A stretch of DNA of 64,000 nt. Source: Streptomyces chartreusis. GTDB taxonomy: Bacteria; Actinomycetota; Actinomycetes; Streptomycetales; Streptomycetaceae. Below are positions 50,144-57,961 of the stretch, one piece after another. Position numbers and translations under genes: made by a program. The first letter of the stretch is position 1. Each line of letters begins with the position of its first letter. Below the pieces are notes generated by a model, which saw only the letters and a list, made by a program, of their open reading frames with translations, was not told where the DNA came from and did no database searches. Location: positions 3,162,001 to 3,226,000 of the forward strand of contig NZ_CP023689.1 of NCBI RefSeq assembly GCF_008704715.1, written 5' to 3'.

Positions 50144-51993
50144 CGGCGACCACCGCCACCGCACCGGGCAAGGAACAGCCGGCCGAGGAACCCCCGAAGA
50201 ACGTCGACCCCTTCGACCACGACGTCCTGCCCACTCCCCCGGGCGCCACCATGGCGCTCCTGCGCTCGCTGCTCACCCCGATGAAGGCCCGCGTCGCCCT
50301 CACCACGCTGCTGCTGTTGCTCCAGCAGGCGGCGGTGCAGGCGGGGCCGCTGCTGGTGGCGTACGCCATCGACTCGGCCGTGCCGGCATTCCGGCGCGAC
50401 GACCTCGGGCCGCTGGTCGCGGTCGGCGCCGGCTATCTGGGGTGCGCGGTCGTCTCCGGCGTGCTGCAGTACGCGTTCATCCTGGCCGCCGCCCGCGTCA
50501 ACCAGGACGTGCTGCTCGACCTGCGCGGCCGGATCTTCCGGCACGCCCAGGCGCTGAGCGTCGACTTCCACGAGCGCTACACGTCGGGGCGGCTCATCTC
50601 CCGCTCCACCACGGACGTGGAGTCCCTGCGCGAGCTCCTGAACGAGGGCCTCCAGGAACTCGTCACCGTCATCCTGTCCTTCGTCTACATCTCGGCGATG
50701 CTGCTGTGGCTGGACGTCGGCCTCGGCGTGGTCGCCGTGGCCTCCTTCGTGCCGCTGTACCTGCTGGTACGGCTCTACCGGCGGCGTGCCGCCCGCGTGT
50801 ACACGCTGCGGTCCACCGCCATCGCGTCCGTGATCGTCAAGTTCGTCGAGACGATGAACGGCATCCGCCCGGTGCGCGCCTTCCGGCGCGAGGCCGCAAA
50901 CGACGCCGACTTCCACGTCCTCAACACCCGGCACGAGCGCACGAACGGCGACGCGCTGCTGGAGATGGCCCGCTATGTCGTCGGCTCCCGGCTCGTCGCC
51001 AACACGGCGGTCGCGGGGATCGTGCTGTGGGGCGCCCACCGCGTCGCGGGCGGCACGCTCGCCCTCGGTGTGCTGGCCGCGGCCGTGCTCTATCTGCGGC
51101 GGCTGTACGACCCGATCGACCGGCTCGGCATGTTCCTGAACTCCTACCAGTCGGCGGCCGCGTCCCTGGAGAAGATCGCCGGCCTGCTCGCGCAGACGCC
51201 GTCGGTCCCCGAGCCGTCCACGCCCCGGCAGCTCCCCGCACCGCGCTCCGAGCTCCCCGGCCGCGAGGTCGTCTTCGACGACGTCCGGTTCGGCTACCGC
51301 ACCGGCGGCGAGGTGCTGCCCCGCTTCGACCTCACGCTGCCGGCCGGGCAGACCGTCGCGGTCGTCGGCTCCACCGGCGCCGGCAAGTCGACGCTGGCCA
51401 AGCTGCTCGCCCGGTTCTACGACCCGTCCGACGGCCGGGTCCTGCTGGACGGCGTCGACCTGCGCGAGCTGCCCGTGGCCGAACTGCGGCGCGGGGTGGT
51501 GATGGTGACGCAGGAGGCGTTCCTGTTCTCCGGCACGGTCGCCGAGAACATCGCCATCGGGCGCCCGGACGCCACCCGCGAGGAGATCGAGCAGGCCGCG
51601 AAGGCCATCGGCGCGCACGACTTCATCAGCTCCCTGCCCGACGGCTACGACACCGACGTACGCAAGCGCGGCGGCCGTATCTCCGCCGGTCAGCGGCAGC
51701 TCGTGGCGTTCGCGCGGGCGCTGCTCGCGGATCCGGCCGTGCTGATCCTCGACGAGGCGACCAGCTCCCTCGACATCCCCGGCGAGCGGGCGGTGCAGCG
51801 CGCGATGACGACGGTCCTGCACGGACGTACGGCCGTCGTCATCGCCCACCGCCTGTCCACGGTCGAGATCGCCGACCGCGTGCTGGTCATGGAGCACGGG
51901 CGGATCGTGGAGGACGGCTCACCGGACGAACTCATCGCCGGGACGGGCAGGTTCGCGGATCTGCACCGGGCGTGGCGGGACAGCCTGGCGTAG
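50140..51993 (+). CDS. ABC exporter half-transporter, heterodimer 1 subunit B
   Basis: The product is 617 residues. After a 40-residue cytoplasmic start come six helices (about 55-350) and an NBD (about 375-605). It has Walker A GSTGAGKST, Q-loop VTQEAFLF, Walker B VLILDEATSSLD with the catalytic glutamate present, and H-loop VIAHRLST. Its signature reads ISAGQRQ instead of LSGGQ. In the paired dimer its Walker A/B meets the intact LSGGQ of subunit A, so one site is consensus and the other (A's Walker with B's ISAGQ and no Glu) is degenerate. The substrate is unknown. Confidence 0.93.
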   Translation: MTATTATAPGKEQPAEEPPKNVDPFDHDVLPTPPGATMALLRSLLTPMKARVALTTLLLLLQQAAVQAGPLLVAYAIDSAVPAFRRDDLGPLVAVGAGYLGCAVVSGVLQYAFILAAARVNQDVLLDLRGRIFRHAQALSVDFHERYTSGRLISRSTTDVESLRELLNEGLQELVTVILSFVYISAMLLWLDVGLGVVAVASFVPLYLLVRLYRRRAARVYTLRSTAIASVIVKFVETMNGIRPVRAFRREAANDADFHVLNTRHERTNGDALLEMARYVVGSRLVANTAVAGIVLWGAHRVAGGTLALGVLAAAVLYLRRLYDPIDRLGMFLNSYQSAAASLEKIAGLLAQTPSVPEPSTPRQLPAPRSELPGREVVFDDVRFGYRTGGEVLPRFDLTLPAGQTVAVVGSTGAGKSTLAKLLARFYDPSDGRVLLDGVDLRELPVAELRRGVVMVTQEAFLFSGTVAENIAIGRPDATREEIEQAAKAIGAHDFISSLPDGYDTDVRKRGGRISAGQRQLVAFARALLADPAVLILDEATSSLDIPGERAVQRAMTTVLHGRTAVVIAHRLSTVEIADRVLVMEHGRIVEDGSPDELIAGTGRFADLHRAWRDSLA

Positions 51994-52032
51994 CGGAGCG
52001 GCAAGCGGGACGACGAACGGGGCACGGGGACG

Positions 52033-53745
52033 ATGATCGACGCGTACGAGGAGCCGGGCGAGCCCGACTGCCGCGGCGGATGGCGGTATCTGTGGTGGCT
52101 GGTCATGCGCCAGAAGACGCGGTCCGTCGTCGGGGCGCTGATCTCCAGTGTGTGGATGGTGCTGCTGGCGGCGACGCCGTACCTGATGTCCCGTGCCGTC
52201 GACGACGGGCTGACGACCGGTGACCAGGCCGCGTTGGCGGGGTGGACGGGCGCGCTGTTCGCGGTGGGCATGTTCAACGCCTGGCTGAGCATCATGCGGC
52301 ACCGCACGATGACGCGGGTGCGGATGGATGCCAACTTCCGCACGGTCAAGGTGCTGATGGGGCAGGCGGTGCGACTGGGCGCCACACTGCCGCGCCGGAT
52401 CGGGGCCGGGGAGGTCGTCACGATCGGCGTGGGCGACGTTCAGACCATCAGCCAGTCCCTGACGGTCGTCGGCCCCGGGGTCGGGGCGGTCGTCGCCTAT
52501 CTGGTGATCGCCGGACTGCTGGTGTCGGTGTCGGTGCCGATCGCCGTGGTGGTGCTGCTCGGTATGCCGCTGGTCGGCGTGCTCGTCGGGCCGCTGCTGG
52601 GGCGGCTGCAGACGACGGAGACGCGGTACAGGGAGCGGCAGGGCGTGCTGACCGCACGGATCGCCGACCTCGCGGGCGGCCTGCGCGTCCTCAACGGCCT
52701 CGGCGGCAAGGGCCTGGTCGCCGACGCCTTCCGCCACGACTCGCAGCGGCTGCGGGCGCAGGGGTACCGGGTCGGGGCGGTGACCAGTTGGGTGCAGGCA
52801 CTCGGGGTGGGGCTGCCGACCCTGTTCCTGGCCGTGGTGACCTGGCTGGCGGCGCGCCTCGCCGCCCAGGGGGACATCACCGTGGGCGAGTTGGTGTCGG
52901 TGTACGGCTATGTCGCGGTGCTGGTGGGGCCGGTGGCGTTCTTCATCGAGTGCGGCTATCAGGTCAGCCGTGGCGTGGTGGCGGCACGGCGGGTCGTACG
53001 GTTCCTGCGGCTGGAGCCGATGGCGGACACCGGCACGCGGGACGCGCCGGCCGAACCGGCGGTGCTGCACGACCCCGAGTCCGGCGTGCGGGTGCTGCCG
53101 GGCCGCCTGACCGCGCTGGCCGGGGCGCTGCCCGCCGACACCGTGGCCGTCGTCGACCGCCTCGGCAGGTATGTGCCGTCGGCGGCGACCTGGGGCGGGG
53201 TGGCGCTCGACGAGATCGCCCTGCCGCAGGTGCGGGAGCGGGTCCTGGTGGCCGACCACGAGTCGGACCTGTTCGCCGGTCCGCTGTGCGAGCTGGTCGG
53301 CGGCGCGGGGGAGCCGGACGACGCTGCCGTGGAGCGGGCGGTGCGCGCCGCGGTCGCCGACGACATCGTGCGAGGCCTGCCGGACGGCCTGGACACCCCG
53401 ATCGACGCCCAGGGCCGCAACCTCTCCGGCGGCCAGCGCCAGCGCGTCCGCCTGGTCCGCGCGTTGCTGGCCGGCCCGGAGGTCCTCCTGGCGATCGAAC
53501 CGACGTCGGCCCTGGACGCCCACACGGAGGCACGGGTCGCCGAGCGCCTGCACGCCGGGCGCGCCGGCCGCACGACCGTCGTCACGACCACGTCCCCCCT
53601 CGTCCTGGACCGCGCGGACACCGTGCACTACCTGGTCGACGGCAAGGTCGCGGCCACGGGCACGCACACGGAACTGCTGGACGGGGAACCCGGCTACCGA
53701 GCCCTGGTGGCCCGGGACGAGGACGCCGAGGAGGTCATGAAGTGA
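52033..53745 (+). CDS. ABC exporter half-transporter, heterodimer 2 subunit A, NBD without Walker A
   Basis: The product is 570 residues. Six helices (about 30-320) are followed by a shortened NBD. Where Walker A should be (about 345-385) there is TALAGALPADTVAVVDRLG with no GxxxxGKS/T. The signature LSGGQRQRVRLVRALLAG is perfect. Walker B is LLAIEPTSALD, with Ile for the magnesium aspartate but Glu kept. The H-loop histidine is replaced (VTTTSPLVLD). This chain cannot bind ATP in its own P-loop but can supply a signature to its partner. The frame is intact and the stop overlaps the next start (GTGA), so it is not a pseudogene by eye. Confidence 0.92.
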   Translation: MIDAYEEPGEPDCRGGWRYLWWLVMRQKTRSVVGALISSVWMVLLAATPYLMSRAVDDGLTTGDQAALAGWTGALFAVGMFNAWLSIMRHRTMTRVRMDANFRTVKVLMGQAVRLGATLPRRIGAGEVVTIGVGDVQTISQSLTVVGPGVGAVVAYLVIAGLLVSVSVPIAVVVLLGMPLVGVLVGPLLGRLQTTETRYRERQGVLTARIADLAGGLRVLNGLGGKGLVADAFRHDSQRLRAQGYRVGAVTSWVQALGVGLPTLFLAVVTWLAARLAAQGDITVGELVSVYGYVAVLVGPVAFFIECGYQVSRGVVAARRVVRFLRLEPMADTGTRDAPAEPAVLHDPESGVRVLPGRLTALAGALPADTVAVVDRLGRYVPSAATWGGVALDEIALPQVRERVLVADHESDLFAGPLCELVGGAGEPDDAAVERAVRAAVADDIVRGLPDGLDTPIDAQGRNLSGGQRQRVRLVRALLAGPEVLLAIEPTSALDAHTEARVAERLHAGRAGRTTVVTTTSPLVLDRADTVHYLVDGKVAATGTHTELLDGEPGYRALVARDEDAEEVMK

Positions 53746-55586
53746 CTGCACGGCAACGCCCCCCAGGGGCGCGGGGAACTGCGCGACAAGCCACGACGCA
53801 CCAGCACCCGGTGAACAACACGAAGCCCCGAGCTCTCCCCCGCACAACCCTCCCCATCGCAGAGCCCAAGGCAGTCCGCCGAGCCACCATCCGCCTCGTC
53901 CGAGCCGACGCCAAGGCCTTCACCGCCGTACTCGCACTGAACGCCGCCGCGGCGATCACCGGCCTCGCCGCCCCCTGGCTGGTCGGCCGCATCATCGACG
54001 AGGTCCGCGCCGGCCACGGCGTGACGACCGTCGACAGGCTGGCCCTGGCGATCCTGGTGGCGGCGGCAGCCCAGTTGCTGCTGGCCCGCTGGGCCCGCTA
54101 CATCGGCCACCGCTTCGGCGAACGCACCCTCGCCCGCGTCCGCGAGGAGTTCGTGGACCGTACGCTCGCGCTGCCCGCGTCGGTCGTGGAGCGGGCCGGC
54201 ACCGGGGACCTGACCGCGCGCGGCACCGCCGACGTGGCGGCCGTCGGCACCACGCTGCGCGACGCCGGGCCCGAGCTGCTCATCAACTCCGTGCAGGTCC
54301 TGTTCCTGCTGGGCGCGGTCTTCGTGCTGGACCCCCTGCTGGGCGCCTGCGGTCTGATCGGGCTGGCCGGTCTGTGGCCGGTGCTGCGCTGGTATCTGCG
54401 CCGCGCCCGCAGCGGGTACCTCGCCGAGGGCGCGGCCACCTCGGACGTCGCGGAGATCCTGGCGGCGACCGCGGGCGGCGCCCGCACGGTGGAGGCACTG
54501 CGGCTGGAGCGGCGGCGGGTGGCGGCGAGCCGGGACGCGCTGGAGACGGCGCGCCGGACCCGGCTGCACACCCTCTTCCTGCGCTCGGTGTTCTTCCCGT
54601 CGGTGGAGATCGCCTATCTCGTCCCGGTGGCGACGGTCCTGCTCGTCGGCGGGGCGCTGCACGCGCAGGGCACGATCAGCCTGGGCACGGTGGTCGCGGC
54701 GGCGCTGTACCAGCAGCAGATGGCGGGTCCGCTGGACGAGATCCTGATGCGGATCGAGCAACTCCAGAGCAGCGGCGCCTCGTTCGCCCGCGTCGAGGGG
54801 CTCGCGCAGGCCCCGCGGGCGACGGAGACCGACGCGCCGACGCCCGCGGACGACCGGATCGACGTGACCGGGGTTCGCTACGCCTACGACCGGGGCGGCG
54901 AGGTCCTCAGCGATGTCGGCCTGACCGTCCGGCCGGGGGAACGCCTCGCGGTGGTCGGCCCGTCCGGCGCCGGGAAGACGACCCTGAGCCGGCTCCTCGC
55001 GGGCGTGGACGCGCCGACCGCCGGCTCGGTGACGGTCGGCGGTGTGCCGGTCGTCGCGCTGGGCCCGGAGCAGCTGCGCCGGCAGGTCGTGCTGGTCACC
55101 CAGGAACACCATGTCTTCCTCGGCACGGTCCGCGACAACCTGCGCATCGCCGAGCCGTCCGCCACGGACGAGGACCTGTGGGCCGCCCTGACCGCGGTCG
55201 GCGCGGACTCCTGGGTACGGGGGCTGCCCGACGGCCTGGACACGGCGCTGGGCGACGGGGGCCGCGCCACGGACGGCTCGCAGGCCCAGCAGCTCGCGCT
55301 GGCCCGGGTGGTGCTGGCCGACCCGCACACCCTGATCCTGGACGAGGCGACGGCCCTGCTCGACCCGACGACCGCCCGGCACACCGAGCGCGCCCTGGCG
55401 GCCGTGCTGGAGGGCCGTACCGTCATCGCCATCGCGCACCGGCTGCACACCGCGAGCGACGCGGACCGGGTGGCCGTGATGGAGAACGGCCGCCTGACCG
55501 AGCTGGGCACCCATGACGAGCTGGTCGCGGCGGACGGGGCGTACGCGGCGCTGTGGCGGTCCTGGCACGGGGAGCGGCCCGCCTGA
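53742..55586 (+). CDS. ABC exporter half-transporter, heterodimer 2 subunit B, NBD with lost signature
   Basis: The product is 614 residues from GTG 53742-53744, overlapping the previous stop and preceded by GAGGAGG. A second GTG at 53811 is in frame. Residues 5-23 are encoded by a dispersed repeat. Six helices (about 60-340) precede an NBD with Walker A GPSGAGKTT, Q-loop VTQEHHVFLG, Walker B LILDEATALLD (Glu present) and H-loop IAHRLHTA. The signature is TDGSQAQQLALAR rather than LSGGQ. Its decay is the mirror image of its partner's, so together they build one complete site: this chain's Walker A/B with the partner's LSGGQ. Confidence 0.92.
   Translation: MTARQRPPGARGTARQATTHQHPVNNTKPRALPRTTLPIAEPKAVRRATIRLVRADAKAFTAVLALNAAAAITGLAAPWLVGRIIDEVRAGHGVTTVDRLALAILVAAAAQLLLARWARYIGHRFGERTLARVREEFVDRTLALPASVVERAGTGDLTARGTADVAAVGTTLRDAGPELLINSVQVLFLLGAVFVLDPLLGACGLIGLAGLWPVLRWYLRRARSGYLAEGAATSDVAEILAATAGGARTVEALRLERRRVAASRDALETARRTRLHTLFLRSVFFPSVEIAYLVPVATVLLVGGALHAQGTISLGTVVAAALYQQQMAGPLDEILMRIEQLQSSGASFARVEGLAQAPRATETDAPTPADDRIDVTGVRYAYDRGGEVLSDVGLTVRPGERLAVVGPSGAGKTTLSRLLAGVDAPTAGSVTVGGVPVVALGPEQLRRQVVLVTQEHHVFLGTVRDNLRIAEPSATDEDLWAALTAVGADSWVRGLPDGLDTALGDGGRATDGSQAQQLALARVVLADPHTLILDEATALLDPTTARHTERALAAVLEGRTVIAIAHRLHTASDADRVAVMENGRLTELGTHDELVAADGAYAALWRSWHGERPA
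53757..53806 (+). repeat. Dispersed GC-rich element, copy 5, at the 5' end of a coding region
   Basis: It reads CCCCCCAGGGGCGCGGGG, then AACTGCGCGACAAGCCACGAC and GCACC, matching copy 1 segment by segment. It starts 15 bp after the GTG start of heterodimer 2 subunit B and encodes its N-terminal residues. Confidence 0.85.
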
Positions 55587-55661
55587 ACAGGCGATCTATG
55601 CTCGTTGCCGTAGGAGATCCCTGGCACGCTGAAGAAAGCCACAGTAGAAAGCCGCAGTGCA

Positions 55662-57692
55662 TTGAACTTCTGGTCGATCTACCAGCACGGCTTCGCGCGG
55701 GTCGCCGCGTGTACGGGCCACACCGTCATCGCCGATCCGCTCGCCAACGCGGAGGCGGTGCTGCGGCAGGCGCAGGCGTGCGCGCGTGACGGCGTCGCGG
55801 TCGCCGTCTTCCCCGAGCTGGGCCTGACCGGCTACTCGATCGAGGACCTGCTGCTGCAGGACCCGGTGCTCGACGAGGTGGAGCAGGCGCTGCACAACGT
55901 GGTGGCCGGGTCGGCGGAACTCCTGCCGGTGCTGGTGGTCGGTGCGCCGCTGCGCCACCGCCACCGGATCTACAACTGCGCGGTGATCGTGCACCGCGGC
56001 CGGATCCTCGGCGTCGCGCCGAAGTCGTACCCGCCGAACTACCGCGAGTTCTACGAGCAGCGGCAGATCGCGTCCGGCGACGACGAGCGCGGCGGGACGA
56101 TCCGGGTCGACGGCACGGAGGTGCCGTTCGGAGTGGATCTGCTCTTCGAGGCGGAGGACGTCCCGGGGTTGGTCCTGCACGCGGAGATCTGCGAGGACAT
56201 GTGGGTGCCGGTGCCGCCGAGCGCGGAGGCGGCGCTGGCGGGCGCGACCGTGCTCGCCAACCTCTCGGGCAGCCCGATCACGGTGGGCCGGGCCGAGGAC
56301 CGCCGGCTGCTGTGCCGGTCGGCGTCCTCGCGCTGCCTGGCGGCGTACGTGTACTCGGCGGCGGGTCTGGGCGAGTCGACGACGGACCTGTCGTGGGACG
56401 GCCAGACCATGATCTACGAGAACGGTCTGCTGCTGGCCGAGACGGACCGCTTCGCGCTCGGCGACCAGTACGCGGTCGCCGACGTCGATCTGGACCTGCT
56501 GCGCCAGGAGCGGCAGCGGATGGGCACGTTCGACGGGAACCGTCGCACGCACGCGGAGCGCACCGGTGACTTCCGGCGGGTGCCGTTCCGGCTCGACGCG
56601 CCGACGGCGGACCTGGGGCTGAAGCGCCGGGTGGAGCGCTTCCCGTTCGTGCCGGCCGACGCGGACCGGCTCGCGCTGGACTGCTACGAGGCGTACAACA
56701 TCCAGGTCGCGGGCCTTCAGCAGCGTCTTGCGGCGATCGGCGGCCCGAAGGTCGTGATCGGTGTGTCGGGCGGCCTGGACTCCACGCACGCGTTGATCGT
56801 CGCCGCCCGGGCGATGGACCGCGCCGGGCGCCCGCGCAGCGACATCCTGGCGTTCACGCTGCCCGGCTTCGCCACCAGCGACCACACCAAGGACAACGCC
56901 CACAAGCTGATGAACTCGCTCGGCGTGACGGCGGCCGAGCTGGACATCACGCCGACGGCGCGGCTGATGCTGAAGGAGATGGGCCACCCGTTCGCGGCCG
57001 GCGAGCCGGTGTACGACGTCACCTTCGAGAACGTGCAGGCGGGCCTGCGCACCGACTACCTGTTCCGGCTCGCGAACCAGCGCGGCGGCATCGTGCTGGG
57101 CACCGGTGACCTGTCGGAGCTGGCGCTGGGCTGGTCCACGTACGGCGTGGGCGACCAGATGAGCCACTACAACGTCAACTCCGGTGTGCCGAAGACGCTG
57201 ATCCAGCATCTGATCCGCTGGGTCATCGGCAGCGAGCAGTTCGACGAGGAGACCGGCAGGACGCTGGCCGCGATCCTCGACACCGAGATCAGCCCCGAGC
57301 TGGTGCCGGGCGAGGAGATGCAGTCCACCGAGTCGAAGATCGGGCCGTACGCGCTGCACGACTTCACGCTCTTCCACGTCCTGCGGTACGGCTTCCGGCC
57401 GTCGAAGATCGCGTTCCTGGCGTGGCACGCCTGGCACGAGGCGGACGCGGGCGCCTGGCCGCCGGGGTTCCCCGAGGCGAAGCGGGTGGCGTACGACCTG
57501 GCCGAGATCCGGCGCTGGCTGGAGGTCTTCTGTCGTCGCTTCTTCGCGTTCGCACAGTTCAAGCGCTCCGCGATGCCGAACGGTCCGAAGGTCTCGGCGG
57601 GCGGTTCGCTCTCGCCGCGCGGTGACTGGCGGGCACCGTCCGACGGCAACGCCGCCGCGTGGCTGCGCGACCTCGGCCGTATCGACGTCTGA
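55662..57692 (+). CDS. nadE: Glutamine-dependent NAD synthetase
   Basis: The product is 676 residues from TTG 55662-55664. The N-terminus MNFWSIYQHGFARVAACT matches the known mycobacterial enzyme closely, so the rare TTG is accepted. The glutaminase (nitrilase-type) domain has the Glu-Lys-Cys triad in FPELGLTGYSIED, VAPKSYPPNYREFYE and LHAEICEDMWVP. The synthetase domain has the PP-loop VIGVSGGLDSTHALI and the conserved GTGDLSELALGWSTYG. It makes NAD from nicotinate adenine dinucleotide with ammonia channelled from glutamine. It stands alone between the exporters and the proteases. Confidence 0.97.
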   Translation: MNFWSIYQHGFARVAACTGHTVIADPLANAEAVLRQAQACARDGVAVAVFPELGLTGYSIEDLLLQDPVLDEVEQALHNVVAGSAELLPVLVVGAPLRHRHRIYNCAVIVHRGRILGVAPKSYPPNYREFYEQRQIASGDDERGGTIRVDGTEVPFGVDLLFEAEDVPGLVLHAEICEDMWVPVPPSAEAALAGATVLANLSGSPITVGRAEDRRLLCRSASSRCLAAYVYSAAGLGESTTDLSWDGQTMIYENGLLLAETDRFALGDQYAVADVDLDLLRQERQRMGTFDGNRRTHAERTGDFRRVPFRLDAPTADLGLKRRVERFPFVPADADRLALDCYEAYNIQVAGLQQRLAAIGGPKVVIGVSGGLDSTHALIVAARAMDRAGRPRSDILAFTLPGFATSDHTKDNAHKLMNSLGVTAAELDITPTARLMLKEMGHPFAAGEPVYDVTFENVQAGLRTDYLFRLANQRGGIVLGTGDLSELALGWSTYGVGDQMSHYNVNSGVPKTLIQHLIRWVIGSEQFDEETGRTLAAILDTEISPELVPGEEMQSTESKIGPYALHDFTLFHVLRYGFRPSKIAFLAWHAWHEADAGAWPPGFPEAKRVAYDLAEIRRWLEVFCRRFFAFAQFKRSAMPNGPKVSAGGSLSPRGDWRAPSDGNAAAWLRDLGRIDV

Positions 57693-57743
57693 GTCAACAG
57701 GTCCGTTTATCGAACGTGAACTCCCGGACAACGAACGATTTCC

Positions 57744-57770
57744 GGCCAACTTCCTGACGCGGTCCTGACA
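57744..57770 (+). promoter_or_regulatory. Shared upstream element of M4 protease genes (copy 1)
   Basis: GGCCAAC (57744-57750), 12 bp, then TCCTGACA (57763-57770). The same two blocks at the same spacing occur at 60121-60147 before the second protease. A GAACG(T)...ACTC segment lies upstream in both. Confidence 0.6.
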
Positions 57771-57961
57771 GAAACCGCAACCACCTGCCACTCTTCCCAC
57801 GGCCGCGACACAGCAACCCCACAGCACCGTCGCACGGAGGTGTCCGCGGCCGAGCTCCGCACGCGCACGTCGTTCTGCGTACCACCCCGATCTGCCCGGA
57901 CGGCCCACCCGCCGGCCGGTCTCCCCTGGCCGTGTGATCCGCGGCCGCGCAGAAGGAGTCA

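Noticed and set aside
52242..53741. Open frame continuous with the exporter gene at 53742, giving an apparent 1114-residue protein.
   Set aside because: The first 500 codons are the shadow of the neighbouring subunit in another frame and show Arg/Gly/Ala-rich nonsense. The real start is the coupled GTG at 53742.
52033..53745. Pseudogene status for the exporter subunit lacking Walker A.
   Set aside because: The frame is intact, the membrane helices and LSGGQ are preserved, and its stop is coupled to its partner's start, so constrained function is more likely.
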